From Mastigias papua (Eukaryota; Cnidaria; Scyphozoa; Rhizostomeae; Mastigiidae), in contig OZ025283.1 in NCBI GenBank assembly GCA_964019165.1, positions 6,650,001-6,714,000 on the forward strand: 64,000 nucleotides of DNA. The letters are read 5' to 3'. The position numbers were made by a program, and so were the translations under genes. The notes under the pieces were generated by a model. That model had not been told where the DNA came from. It was given only the letters and a program-made list of their open reading frames with translations, and searched no databases. Below are positions 11,801 through 37,566 of this stretch, in pieces (position 1 is the stretch's first letter; the number at the start of each line of letters is the position of its first letter).

Positions 11801-14800
11801 ATTTCATGTATGTACATTGCATTATATAATGCAAGTCAGGACCTCTACTTGCTTGGATAACAAAACAGAAGAGTGTATGTTCCTAGCACCATAGTAGGAC
11901 TGCCCAATGTAGACCTAAGTCAATTTATAACAGTCTTCCTGACTGTAATAGCTTGATCACCACCATGATGGGGATGTTCTGTCTGGCACACAAGATGAGT
12001 GCCTTCAATATAGACAAATGCTTATTGGCTTCAACTATATTGTCAACTGATTGCCTATAAGTTTTGGTCAAATGTTCAATATGACATTTCAAAATGTTGA
12101 GGAAAAAGCTTGTAGTCATAGGAGATAGTCTGTGAATTTGAACATTTTTTCAAACTTCTTCTACCTTATTTGGTCAAATAAGTATATAAGATGCATTCAT
12201 TACCATATGGAATCTGAAGGAATTCATATCCATTCTTTGACAAAATGAAAGCAATTGGAGACAAAAAGCAGCACCAATGAATCCAGAGTAAGAAGGGCAA
12301 AGGTGCAATGATAACAATGTAACAATGTAGGGATAAACCTTCTATTCTTTAAGATTGACACATAGGGCATCTAACCTTTGCACCTGGTTTCTAAATCTTC
12401 TCCACAATTTCAAATATGAAGCAATCATCTAGTGTCACAGTTCATAAAAACTGATGATAGCAAAATTGCACAAACTAGTAGGGGGGGGGGGGGCATTGAT
12501 AGGGCTCCTTCCATACATTACATCATTATCACAAAAAGTAATAGTACTAACAGAGAAAAGATTCAATGAGGAGGTAAAGTATGGTGATAAAAAGTAATTT
12601 CTATAGAGTTTACATGGGAAAGAAAGTTTTATCTGCTTTCTTTTGAGTAACCAGAGAAATCCATATATGTTGTAACAGTGTAAGTAATCACAATAATGAC
12701 TGGCACACACAGTATGGCATGGTTTAAAAGAAGAATCAATTTCTTTGGTGCTATTTCCTTCTCTACACAAAAAGAACCTTTTTGCATTCTCACTGCATAT
12801 ATTCTTAGGAGAAACTAGGTCATAAAAACACTGATAGACAGCTGACTACCTGCAACTCCACCAATCTAAAGATATGGAGATACACTCCTTTTTATAAGAA
12901 CCAGTACAATTGAGGTTACCGCTGGCTGTTCTTAAGTTTTCAAATTTTCAGTATGAATTGCTCTTAATTTGTTCCTAAATGATTGGGGTGTAGGCAATTT
13001 AGACATTAGACAATACACCGTACAAGAGAACATTGGGTGTTTATGAAACTGGTATTATTCACGTTGATGATTTGGGTGTTTCAAAGTTCCAAAAGTTACA
13101 CAATTTGCTAAACAATAGACTAAATAATAGTAAACAGTCAGCTATATAAGTAAATACAATGAAGCAAAAACAATTGCAATGTAACAAACAAAATAGGCCA
13201 GTGGATCTAAGTGAAGATAGTCTAATGGGCTTAGGGAAAAATCTACTTTCAAAATGTCACGTTGGATGATGCCATCTTGGTTCATAAAGTGAAATTAAAT
13301 ACCTAACGGGAAATATCCGCTATGCCGGGGAGGATGCATAGTCTCTTCATTGGTACAAATCTTAAAGCGGACCTATCTCAGTTAGGCCACCATATTCAAG
13401 TATGAGCTTCGATATAACTTCCAAACTCATTGCATTGGATCTCGTGAATAAGATATCCAGTGAATTAGTAGACGTTAGTGAATAAACCCTCAGATAAAAC
13501 TCCGTGTTGTCACCAAGTACGCGTATAATACAAGTGGGACAGACTGATCCTGTCCTCAGTTAGCCTGTCTTCCGTAACCAAATCTTTATAGACTTGCACG
13601 AGATGTAAGTCGAGCGGTATTGCACTACAGCACGACTTTCCTGACTGCCGCTCGATTTTTAATCAAAAAGACCGCCTATTGTTTTCAAATTTGACATGCC
13701 GCTCGATTTTTTGATCAAACAGTACCGCCTATTGTTCTCATGATTGAAATGCCGCTCGATTTTTTGATCAAACAGTACCGCCTATTGTTCTCATGCTTGA
13801 AATGCCGCTCGATTTTTTGAAGGCTAGACAATTACTTTGAATAGAACTGACATCTTACACAATGAATTTTGACATGTTCTACAAAGCAAGGCCTCCATAG
13901 CTCTATTGTTACCAAAAGGCTGCTCTATTGTCTGAGGTGCCGCACCAAAAGTCCGATGTAGAACTACATTCTTTAAAGTCTATCGTGTTCGTCTTCACTA
14001 CTCGGAAAGCAATGATGACGTCATGGTACGTAATATTTTTGACTGCCGCACAGGCGGCGTGTGCGGCGTCCTGGATCCGCCTCTGGTTCATATATGCATT
14101 GATCAAGTTAATTCATTCAAACATTGGAAATCAAAGCACTGCCTAGACCTTCATATTGAGATTTTCACATCAAATACTATATCAATGTATTATTAGTGGG
14201 GATGAAACTGCTGTGCAGCAGTATGGGTGGGTGCAGCACCTTCCAATAATCAAAAATGGCATTTTGTCAGGAATTTTTTTTGGCTGCTCATATGTTGCTT
14301 GGAAAATTCTGGAAAATGTTCCTGCTTATTACACTAGCATATTCTAAATAATATGAACAATTAACTGAATTTAGGTGTTTCATAGTCTTTCCACCATCTT
14401 TTTGACTCTGGACATGACATGCCCTTTCATCAAGCAGGCCCCACCCTTTGGTCAAGCATCTATGCTTGACACCCCTCTTATGGTGACAATTAAGTTTTGC
14501 CCTAGATCGTCAGTGTTATGTTTGTTATATTACTTTTCTCCAGGTGCCTGGAGAAATTGACTTTGGACCTTATTTAGATGAAGATCCATTTGGAAAACTG
14601 GAGCCAGGGATATTTGAAATGTAAGATTTTGTTTCATCATATAGAAAGACTTTTAATTATATGCTTATATTGCCAGTCCATTTATTGGTCCTTGAATGAG
14701 TATCTGAAAGAGGCTTCACGTTTTTGAAGTACCTCTATGTAGAATTTGCACATTTAGTTAAGAAGCTAATGCGTTTTTTACAGGGAAGTAAAGAAAGGTC

Positions 14801-17800
14801 AATAAATATATGGATGTTCTTGGGAAAGAGATTCCTACCGAGTATGAAACTTGGCAAGGAAGAACGACACCCATACTTGAATTCTTCTGATCGTGTCCTG
14901 ATTTGCCTAGTAGCAATTGTGTACCTCCTGTGAAAGTAAAGGAAGTTAAGACACCCCTTTCTGGACTTGGGGTCATACCCCCATTACCCTATAGCCTGGT
15001 TCTACACTTTTGATTAAAATATATGGCACCGTCTACGAGGATATCTTTAAGCCAGAATTTTGGATCCATTGGCCATTCTTTTCTAATAAATCCTTCTCAG
15101 TTATTTTCACTTTTCTGACGTAGTGTATTGTGCAATGAATTTCTACTGGGGTTTGCTAGCATCATTCTCGAGTAGCTTAGTTGGTAGAGCGTTCATTTGA
15201 AATGTGAACGATTGATGACCCGAGGGATACCTCGAATGATGGCTAGATGCTAGCTCACTGCCTACCTAGGTACCAGGTGGTATTTATATCTCACGGTGCC
15301 TAAAGGCCAGACAATGGTACGCTTTGCTAGGTATTCCTAACGTTCAGATAGCTCATATGACTAAAATTTACTTCTGTAGCCAGTGTCATTTTAAGTTGTA
15401 CTACCTCTTCAGGTGTTTCCACTGAAGCTCGGTTTGTAACGCTATAGTGCTTTGAAAATAGCCAGTAATGTGTATGTTTTATGCCTGTTGATCAAATTAT
15501 CTTTGCTACGCAGTCATTCTAAACGGTACGTAAAAAGAGAGAACCTCTCGCGAAAATCTACTGATGGATTAAAGCTCACCGATGCATTTCTTTTAGATCA
15601 AAATGCGTAGAAGAGCCAGAAACCCAAATACCGTCTGAAATGCCTGAAAAAGAAGTACTGCCAGCTTCAAATGCAAAACGAGACGAGCAGAGTTATGGGA
15701 TAGAAGATATCGAGATACCAATTGAAAGAGAAGATATGGAAACTGGAGACGTTGATCAAAGTAATATCGAGCAGTTTGTACCAGTCTTGGCTTAGCATTG
15801 AATGCACAATACACATTTGCAATCTCAATAATTGCGTTTGTTTTGCAATGACATATTTTGAATCAAAGCAAATTTTGACCCTAGGACTCTTGTTACTGAC
15901 TCTCAACCCATCCTGTCAAAGCAGTGTTTTTGGGACATAGCATATCTTTAGAAGTGCCACCCCCTGATTTTGTTAGTTCTGTTGCACTTGTTTTCACCCT
16001 CTGATTCTGTTGGTTCTGTTACATTTGTTTTTGTTGCCGTCTGCAGATTATGTTTCAGTTTCCTAGGTAAAAAACTTTGTTCAAAGAGTACCCCTCCATT
16101 GCAATGGGGTTGAAAGGAATTATTCAGAATTTGAAGGAACAATAGTTGCATATCAAACTGATGGTAGTTTTTCTGTTATTGATATGCTTTTTGAATTTCC
16201 ACAGATATACAGAAAAAGGGGGATGCTCCTCAGGTAAAAATAGATCCCTTATTTGTTTTATTTTCTGTTGATACTCTCGCGTGATAGAAAGAAGGCAAGA
16301 AGACATAGTTGAATTGCATTGAATTATCGTAACAAGGATAAGTGTAGAAATTAGAGTTTTGAGCACCATTTTAGTATTGCTGTTTATCAATTGAAGGATT
16401 GGGCATTGGACCAAGAAACTCCGCAGGCTCATCAACAGCTTCAGGGAAGAAGAGCAGGAATGAGGCCGGCGAAAAGGCGAAAGTTGACCGTTGATAAAGA
16501 AATACGATTATCAGGAGACTTTATCAGAGCAAATTTAGCAAATCCTTCAGGCACTCTAAAGCAAGTGGTATGTGAGTTGTTCTAGTTGAAAGGTCAACTT
16601 GAATTACTTCTGATAATGATCGAACGGAAAATGATGATTGATTGAGATTACTACATGTTATATTCTTAAGTTAGCTGGTGATGATATTGACGAAAATGAA
16701 AAAGTAATCACTATGCACTTTTTACTAATGATGGATCTTGTAATACTTATTAGTGATATGAATGTTGACAAATAAGAACAGCCTTGATTATTAATATTGA
16801 TAACAATGATTATTGATGTTCTATTGCAGTTGTGATCTGTATGAGTTATATCTATCGTTTTCATGACAATCTTTTGCTTTTTTTCAATATCTATCATAGT
16901 TATAATTGGTATGTATAAAACACACATAGTACAAGTTGTTATACAAGTAATGAAAATGAATCTTGATTTTATTCATGCTATTTTAGGTGATCGGAGGAGT
17001 TCATCGCACGCCGGTAAACGAGCTCTTTTCTCCACCAGCAATATCATGTAAGTCTAGATGCTTTGATTTTTGATTGCATGATAATTGATATCTTGCTTTA
17101 CCTTTATACCAGGGTGACCAGCGCGAGCGGTCAGGAAAAGCAGGGAATTTCATATTTAAAATCCACTTGTATACTTGTGTCCTGTATACCTATGTCAGAT
17201 CACAGGTTATCATTAAGTCATCATTACTCGCTGACATTTTGTGACTGGATTATTCAGATTTGAAAATAAATGTTACGTTTTTGATCAACTTGTTCCTCAT
17301 AATATTCATCTATTTATTCATACAAATACATATACAGTATTTACAATATTAATAATTATTTAAGCCAAAAGTAGTTTTAAATAATATTGATAATATTAAT
17401 ATTTATTATTTAAGTTATTTAAGCCAAAAGTTATTTAAATAATATTAATAATTATTATTTTAGCCAGAAGCTTCATTCAGCAACACATTTTTAAACATCA
17501 TCTAGAACTCAAGAAAAACTTCAACTTAACACCTTTCGGCATAAAACTTCACTTGTAGTAAACACACAGATATATATTTCACTATAGCACGAAAAAGCGG
17601 GAACATTCTTTAAGCATACTGAAAGCTTTTTTCGTCCGACACTCGTCAGAGTATGAAACGTCGGATAACGACCGAAAGGTGAACCGAAATATATAGCCAG
17701 ATGCGGGTGCACGTGATATGATGAATAATGCGTCTATTTGGCCCTATGATTGGCCAATTAGCACCTATTCACCATTGTTTACTTGAAGAGTCCAAGTGAA

Positions 17801-20800
17801 AAAACGAACTCTTTTTGTTTACACAAGACTGGGTTTTGAGTATATATGTATGTTTCATATAATATATTCCATTATTACAATAGTATGTGTGTATGTATGT
17901 ATGTATGTATGTATGTATGTATGTATTGATTTATGTATGAATATATATTAAATACATATAATTATATATTTCATTACATATCAGAATATTAATATAAGTA
18001 TATATTCCTATGTAAATATGTATTTATATCCTAGAGTATGTACTTTTAAGTATTGTATACCACATAATATTTCATACTACTTTTGTGAATAATAATGTCG
18101 CTCGCAAATGAAAATGATATATGATTAGTATATGATTCTGTAATCAGATTTGGCTAATGATCGTATGAAGGAGATTTGGAAAAACAATGCTAAGACATAT
18201 CCAGATGCACACTTACATGAGAATTTCCATCTACTAAGTGATGAATCAGAATTTGAAAGTCCAGACAGGGTGAGTTGGACTATTAAACTTTTGTCTTCGA
18301 CTATCTTGTGTAGGCTGTCATTAGCATAATATTTGAGTCCTAAAAATTTCATCACATTCCTTTGCTTGGCTGCGATTATTGCATTATTTTTAGCTTTTCA
18401 TCATCACACTTTTAATATTTCTTTAGAAACTAGTTAACTTAGTAACTAGGAACCTCTCATATAAACCAGTAAAACTCAGTTCCTTATTTCGTTTTTGTTT
18501 TCTCTTCATCTCTGAAATTTGTTTCTTTAGATCCTTCGCAGTGGAATTACCCCATCAAGCATTGAAATTCCACGAGCTGTAGAAGACCTTTCAACTGAAT
18601 TTGAGAGATCGATCGGAAGCTCGCTTGGCATGGATTCTGTTTCACGTGTACAAGAAGGTAAGATAATATATCAACGCCAGTCTATATAAACTAGACAGAC
18701 TTACTTAATACTTTGTACCATAATGTACTGTGCCATGCCTTACCTTGCTTTTTTAGAACCAATATTCACTGACATTACCATATTGTACTGTGCTACTGGT
18801 ACGAAACAATTTTACCAATGGTCCTACTGACTCTCACTTTAAAGCAGAGGCCCTTTGCCTGGTTCGAGTTAGTAAACCTCATAAGAACAGACCTATTTGG
18901 TTTAATACCGTTTCTGACTGTATAGATTTATTCAACATGGCACGTGTATCTGTTTACTTCATGATAGTATGTTTATTTCTTTCACCAATATACTAAAATT
19001 GTCTCTATTCAATCATTTTCATTAAAGTAGGGCGAGCAGCAAAGCGAAGAAGCACGGATCCAGACCTTGCATCTACTGATAAGCGAGTGTAAGTACTTAT
19101 ACACTCCTATTTCCACAGAAATCAGAATCATGCGAGATGATAGTGAATATAGTTAACTTTCCTCTGTCACTGAAATTCACCTGTAAACAATACAGACTTT
19201 TAATTAACCTTATAACTATGGAAACCTTCAAGAATAGCTCAAACACTTTGAAATTTGCTTTCTGGAACTTTTAATACAATACAAAGATAGAGAACGTAAT
19301 AACCAGTGAGATAGCATGGTATAAACTAGTTAGTCAATAAAAAAAGTTGTATGTTAAATCTTTGTTCTTAGTTGTGCAGTTAGCTACAGCCTGAACGCTA
19401 GCTAGTCTCTTTGTTTAATGCAGGATATCTCAGGCACGATCAAGCCAAATTGGTTTCAGTATTTTGTCACCGATTGCAGACGAATTTGGTGAAGACTTTG
19501 CTGTTCCTCTAGAGGATATCGGTGAGTATCCACTTTTGCGATTATTGTTCTGACTCATCAATGATTAATTTGAAATAGAGTTCTTTTCTTCATATCCAGT
19601 GGATTTGTACAATATTGGACAATAAATTTACCAATAAGTTTATTCAACCTATTACAGAATTTTTCGTTAATGCACGCAAGCTTGTTGTAAGGATGAACTT
19701 GTTACTTATCATTGCTCAATCTAAACACCATGAATTACGTATTGCTCAATTACCTTACGAGAAAAGCCATGCAACTTCGTTTGTAAAATTTATTCGATGG
19801 AATAGTTTCTCATTGTTTGCAGATTTGGCGTAAGGCATAAGATTTACAATTCATATATGTTAAATTTATCTAGAATAGAATAGAAGAACTGAAATTAATG
19901 CATTATATTTATCATTAGTTCCAACCTTCAAAGTTACTTGATGATGCATTGAATTTACTCAACTTTCGCTATCTATGTTTCCAATATTTTGAAAATATCA
20001 ACTGACATCTCAGTCTGTCATTTTTAAATACCATGCCATACTACAGTTTGCATTGTTGCAGAAAGTCTATGTGTAATGCACAGTTGGACTTGTAAGAAAT
20101 TATTTTTTCTATGAATTTGTCTCTTATTTCTTTGCATAAATTTTCCTCGCATGCTAACAAGGTACTTTTAAGTAATAGTCCTGTGATCTCGTTTCCCCTC
20201 TGCTTTATAGAAGAGACTGGTGCTTTTCAAGATTCGAATGAAGAAGATTTGCCTTCTCCAAAGCAAGAGGAATTCTTAAGGTAAGAGGTATTGTATTATC
20301 GAGATAGATTGGTACCAGTTTTAATCCTGTTAGATTAGTCTTTTTGGACATGGGCCCAACAAATGGAGGACTAGATACAGGTATTTGTTTGTCGATAGGA
20401 GTAGAACTTCACAGTAGATTAATATGATGTTTTCTAGAAACTAAGGATGTTCTTCAGTGTAGAAGGTCGGATTGCTTGAGCAGCAGCGACATGGTTAAGA
20501 CTCATGATCTGTGGTGTGGATGTTTGGCAGAGCTTTAGACATTTTGTAGTTAGAAATGATTTTACAACAATATATTCTTGTAAAAGGTGATGCTATGTCA
20601 AATATTGCCGTAGAACTTTCACTTTTCCAACCGACATGTACTGTGTAGTTGACGAAGATATGGAAGAGATTTTGTGAAGTCAGAATGGTCTATAAAGTCA
20701 GTTTTCATAAGCAGCTGTATGATTACAAGTGTTTTTGAAAAGACGGGTGCTTCATTAACATCTCAATTAATCCCAATATAATATTACTTGCAAGTTTTGT

Positions 20801-21277
20801 TAAAATACTGGCAGCATGACAAAATCGACGAATTTTACCTCTTGTAATATCTGATTGAGAGCATTAGGAGAAGATAATCTCTTGAAGCAAGTCAATTCAT
20901 CTTAACAATGATACTATAGTACATAACAATTTTATACAGGGATTTGGTTGACGTATTTGCAGATAGGGAGGATATCTTATTCTCAGAAATTGCAGTTCCT
21001 GGAAGAATGAAAAGGAAAGTTGCTGCTAGAGCATTTTTTTACACACTTGGTATGTAGAATATCATACTGTCTTATAATATCGCACTAACAATAGATTTGC
21101 CCCAATATATACATATTTGTTTATTTATTCATTTGTTTATTAGAGACTAGTTTTGGTCTTGAGCTAACTATAGTAGATGTATTGACTTTTCCAGCATTGA
21201 GCGCAAGACAGATAATTGCAGTTAATCAAGAAGTAGCATTTGGAGAAATCACTGTAAAAAGAGGTGTGAAATTTTAG
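8898..21277 (+). CDS. REC8: REC8, meiotic cohesin kleisin subunit
   Basis: A complete 18-exon model with matching phases: 8898-8950, 9111-9194, 9685-9788, 10050-10131, 10424-10532, 10976-11143, 14544-14620, 15597-15760, 16205-16233, 16397-16567, 16987-17047, 18148-18269, 18531-18657, 19031-19088, 19424-19521, 20211-20280, 20940-21049 and 21195-21277 (stop TAG). It encodes 589 residues. The N-terminus MFFPKDVLVRKGKFGVIWIA and the following KRDYFNVNIPKA, RLSSHLMFGVSRIY segments are the Rad21/Rec8 N-terminal domain that binds SMC3. The C-terminus, KVAARAFFYTLALSARQIIA then NQEVAFGEITVK, is the winged helix that binds SMC1. The KRxYxxVN and LSARQI wording fits REC8 better than mitotic RAD21 or RAD21L. 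REC8 holds sister chromatids together in meiosis until separase cuts it. The middle is acidic and Ser/Pro-rich; ExxR motifs at residues 420-423 (EIPR) and 431-434 (EFER) are possible separase sites, by inference only. Exon 9 is only 29 nt; exon 14 has a tandem AAG/TAG acceptor. Confidence 0.92.
12480..12493. repeat. Poly-G run inside the hAT-like element
   Basis: A run of about 13 consecutive G bases inside the element in REC8 intron 6. Its length is likely to be unstable in sequencing and assembly. Confidence 0.8.
13646..13820. repeat. 53-bp minisatellite near the right end of the hAT-like element
   Basis: Units begin at 13646, 13697, 13750 and 13803 with TGCCGCTCGATTTTT. Units 2 and 3 are 53 bp and almost identical, unit 1 is 51 bp and diverged, and unit 4 is a partial copy. 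Subterminal tandem repeats of this kind are common in non-autonomous hAT elements, where they may bind transposase; that role is inference here. Confidence 0.88.
15170..15378 (+). mobile_element. tRNA-derived SINE in REC8 intron 7
   Basis: The head has a perfect Pol III A-box, TAGCTTAGTTGG, at 15173-15184 and a degenerate B-box, GATTGATGAC, at 15210-15219, as in a tRNA-derived SINE. The body contains ATGCTAGCTCACTGCC and a GTACCAGGTGG-like block, both paralleled in the element at 49.5 kb. It has no cloverleaf able to act as a tRNA. The right boundary is approximate. Confidence 0.65.
17605..17690. repeat. Diverged dispersed repeat, copy A (REC8 intron 11)
   Basis: The block around GAGTATGAAACGTCGGATAA with a following GACCGAAAGGTGAACCGA recurs in diverged form at 44033-44110 (GAGTATGAAACATTAGATAA, then GACGGCAAAAGTGAACGA). 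Both copies translate on the minus strand to an FHTL-V/T-S-like peptide. It may be the edge of an old transposon of unknown type. Confidence 0.5.
17890..17926. repeat. (GTAT)n microsatellite
   Basis: About nine perfect copies of the tetranucleotide in REC8 intron 11, followed by further AT-rich sequence. Confidence 0.85.
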
Positions 21278-22118
21278 TAGACGAAGGAAAAATCAGTTCC
21301 TTGGTGATACTCGAGGTTAATGCGGAAGCTGCTGCGGAGTAGTGATTCTGGAGATGGCCGTTCAGTTCAAATGTTTTGTTATACCTTAGTTTGTTTAGCC
21401 TATATTGAGCTGGATTAGTAGAAAGTTTAACAAATTGGTTGTATTAGCAACTTAATTTCATCCAAGACTCCTTGTACTTCCCTTTTGACTTCACAAGAAG
21501 TTGTATTATTCATCACTGCCGACTAGCTTTATCTTTTATATATGTCATTTTTGATAAATAGCTACAATAGCATCAAGGTAGTATTGCAATTAAGCTAGTT
21601 TCCTCTATCTTTCTCACCCCACAATATGACATGAATGAGTGGAATAGCAGCAGATGCTAGCGATGAATATGCTTGACTTCCTAGCTTTCTCCCTTCTTTG
21701 AGTAGACACTAATATTTCTATCAAGCATGCATCACCTACTCCTCTTTGCATAGGACTCTTTGCGTACGATCTGTATTCGATACATAAAAGAAAGCTCTGT
21801 CAAAGAATAGGACAAGGGATTTCGTCTACGGCTATGGACAAGTTTTCACTTTCCATAGTCAATTTTTTGTATCCTATGTTCAACTTTAAAGTCCTTCATT
21901 CACTATCAAGAAACTTACGAATGCAGACCTGTCTCGCACCAGTAGCTGCTTTGAATGGCTGTTTAATGTAACGTTTGTATCTGAATCAAAGGCGGGTTTT
22001 TACTTGTGCTTGCAACAACCGTTCAAGCTGATCATGCGTTCTAGCCAGCACGGCTTTTATGACAGTTTTTATATGTAAATATTGAAGAGTTGTTATAAAT
22101 GTTTATATCATGTTTCAA

Positions 22119-22124
22119 AATAAA
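22119..22124 (+). terminator. REC8 polyadenylation signal
   Basis: A canonical AATAAA lies about 840 bp after the REC8 stop codon, in an AT-rich stretch. It would end a 3' UTR running from 21278 to about 22145. No gene-like frame is seen within that UTR. Confidence 0.5.
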
Positions 22125-22248
22125 TTTATTTGAAATTTAATTTATGTAATGGATACATAGTAAAGGTTAAATTTCTTCCACTGTTTAGTATGTATATATT
22201 TTATTGTTTAGACAAATTGATATTTTTGTGAGTTTAGATAGAGTTTAG

Positions 22249-22411
22249 TTTGAAGAATGGAGCATTCCATTTTTGAATCGTCTATTTGATTCTTTATCTG
22301 GTTTGGGTTCAAACGATGTGAGTTATGAAATTAAGAAAGAAAATGTGCGGTTGAAATTACTGATGACATTGAAGAAAACGTTGGGGAATAAGAGAGCTAG
22401 AGTTGTAGCAG
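22249..22411 (+). other. Orphan exon-like ORF downstream of REC8
   Basis: A 163-bp open stretch starts right after a TTTAG acceptor-like site and ends at a good donor (G|gtaatg). It reads EEWSIPFLNRLFDSL and later YEIKKENVRLKLLMTLKK, a charged, leucine-rich, helix-like peptide of about 54 residues with coding-like composition. It begins only 125 bp past the REC8 polyA signal. No flanking exons could be joined to it and I do not recognise the sequence. It could be an exon of an unseen gene, an alternative REC8 3' exon, or chance. Confidence 0.3.
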
Positions 22412-22459
22412 GTAATGTTCACCTCTTTTTGACATTTCAAATATTTCTGTCAAAGTAAG

Positions 22460-22612
22460 CAAGTTAGTGAGCAAGTGAGTGATTGATTTGGTAAGAGAAC
22501 AAGTGAGTGAAGGGATGAGCCAGTGAATGAGTATGTGAGTGAATGAATGGGTGAGTGAATGAGTGAGTGAATGAGTGAGTGAATGAGTGAGTGAATGAGT
22601 GAGTGATTGAGT
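22460..22612. repeat. GAGT/GAAT-rich tandem repeat
   Basis: Interleaved GAGT and GAAT tetranucleotides, most regular at 22552-22606, where the 12-bp unit GAATGAGTGAGT repeats. On the other strand it creates false SLTH/SLIH repeat ORFs. Confidence 0.85.
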
Positions 22613-22634
22613 ACTCCAGGACGTAGCGTAAGCG

Positions 22635-22814
22635 TAGTGATGGATTTTAGGAGGGGCAAGGGAGACCCATCCCCCCTTGAGGTACATTATCCCACATAAA
22701 TTGGAACGATTCTAGGGACCAAAATAAAGAAAGTCGGCAAATCTATTTTACAAAAGTTGGCGAATTTACCACGGACCCCCTTCCCCCTTAAAGATTTAAG
22801 AAAATCCGCCACTG
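22635..22814. mobile_element. 180-bp hAT-like MITE, copy A
   Basis: The left end AGTGATGGATTTT and the right end AAAATCCGCCACTG are near-perfect inverted repeats around an AT-rich core with a C-rich and a G-rich arm. Its internal AGTCGGCAAATC and TTTTACAAAAGT blocks recur at 37155-37185, so it is one member of a small dispersed family. Confidence 0.65.
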
Positions 22815-24131
22815 TTTTAGACGTTCCACCCTGAAGGCTAGCTAAACTTTCATTGCAGGCGGTCAGCTCTCCGCTAAGGTTGTGTTTAGCATTGCTTTAA
22901 CTTGCCTATCTGCCACTCAGGCCTTGAGCAAAATAGAGGTAGAGACTACTACACTGTAGCTACAATATGCGAAATAACTTATCGTAGGCATTGCCTGACC
23001 TTTGTGAGGCAGTGATGTCCCGTTTATTTTAATTCGTTAGAACAATGAAAAAGTCGTAGGCCTCAAAAAAACTTGTTTTGCATGCGTTTGGCATAGTTTT
23101 CCATATCATTAGGCCGTATTTAGTGGTAAAAAACCATAAGAAACAATATTTGGACATGAGTTGCCGACTTTTATGACACCTATGATCATTGTTTAATCTT
23201 ATCAAAGATGCATCGAACACTTTATGTAAAAAATAGCAAACGTTTAAGACTCAAATGTAATATCTGTTTTGCCCACCAAAAGGTATCAACCAATCAGAGG
23301 CAAGATGATGTAATGGTTGTATCACGTGGTTTAGAGTCTTTAACTGTATTCATGATCGCTGTCCGTGGTTGGCGCATTATGGTGTATATAAGTACGTGCT
23401 CTTACGTATTACCAGTAGAAATGCGGAAATCATCTATACCAGAACCATTTGCGTGTTGGGTTTTTTACTCAAACCCGTACTGCTAACTGCCATTTCTTGC
23501 GTAGATGTAAACTAAGTGTCCGAACGGGGGTTCTATATAATAACTGTCCCACCAAACATTATTGATTCAAATCCTTGCTTTTCGTATTCTATCTTGTTGT
23601 ATAAGCTTGTCCTATCTTACAACTTTGCCACTTTTGTAGCTTTTCTCAATTAACTCTGGGATTGTCCCTACTTCATTTGATTGTATCCAAGATTAACCCC
23701 ATTTAAGACATCAGAGCATCGCTCTATTTGGCTTTTGACATCCATGCCTACAAAGACACAGAACAACCTTCTGGCGAAATCATTTCACTCTCTGGATATC
23801 AGTTCAATTTTCAGAGACTTTTAACGTTCAAATAAACTCTGTAAAGTTCCTAAGTCAACTTTATGTGTTTGTAAGTTTCAAGTAATATATCTAATATATT
23901 TAATATCTAATATTTCACTTCAACACGTGCGTTTTCGGTAAACCCCCCTGGTTTATCAACGCGTGGTACCCAAATGAGGAAAAATTGTGCCAGTGGTTCA
24001 TTTGTTGAATTGAAGTGAATTGAGTCCCAGCCCTCATTATATATATGAACAGTTTGATTGTGTTAGAAAAAGAAAAAGAAACACTTTGAGAGAAGTTGTA
24101 TAATAAAATTTTATAGACAGAGAGAGAAATA
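22815..24131. other. Spacer before the first ABCG gene
   Basis: I see no supported gene in this 1.3 kb. It should contain the promoter of the ABCG gene whose start codon is at 24132; TATA-like ATTATATATATG lies at about 24037-24048, roughly 85 bp upstream of the ATG. Confidence 0.4.

Positions 24132-37566
<13,435 letters not shown>

Larger units (their letters stand above)
11254..14085. mobile_element. hAT-like non-autonomous DNA transposon in REC8 intron 6
   Basis: The ends are a perfect 15-bp terminal inverted repeat, CAGAGGCGGATCCAG at 11254-11268 and its reverse complement at 14071-14085. A similar CTGCCGCACAGC block sits a little further in at both ends. They are flanked by the direct repeat GTTCATA (11247-11253 and 14086-14092), which looks like an 8-bp target-site duplication with one base changed. 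That end sequence and duplication length fit the hAT superfamily. No transposase ORF is visible in 2.8 kb, so it is non-autonomous. It contains the 53-bp minisatellite at 13646-13820. Confidence 0.8.

Noticed and set aside
15170..15250. Functional tRNA gene
   Set aside because: A- and B-box-like sequences are present, but no acceptor stem or complete cloverleaf can be formed; it fits a SINE head.
8898..21277. Calling the kleisin RAD21 or RAD21L
   Set aside because: The KRxYxxVNI segment near the N-terminus and the ALSARQI C-terminal wording fit REC8 better, although all three share the same domains.
22397..22687. Minus-strand ORFs with repeated SLTH/SLIH, and FIHS at 36.5 kb
   Set aside because: Translations of GAGT/GAAT tetranucleotide repeats.
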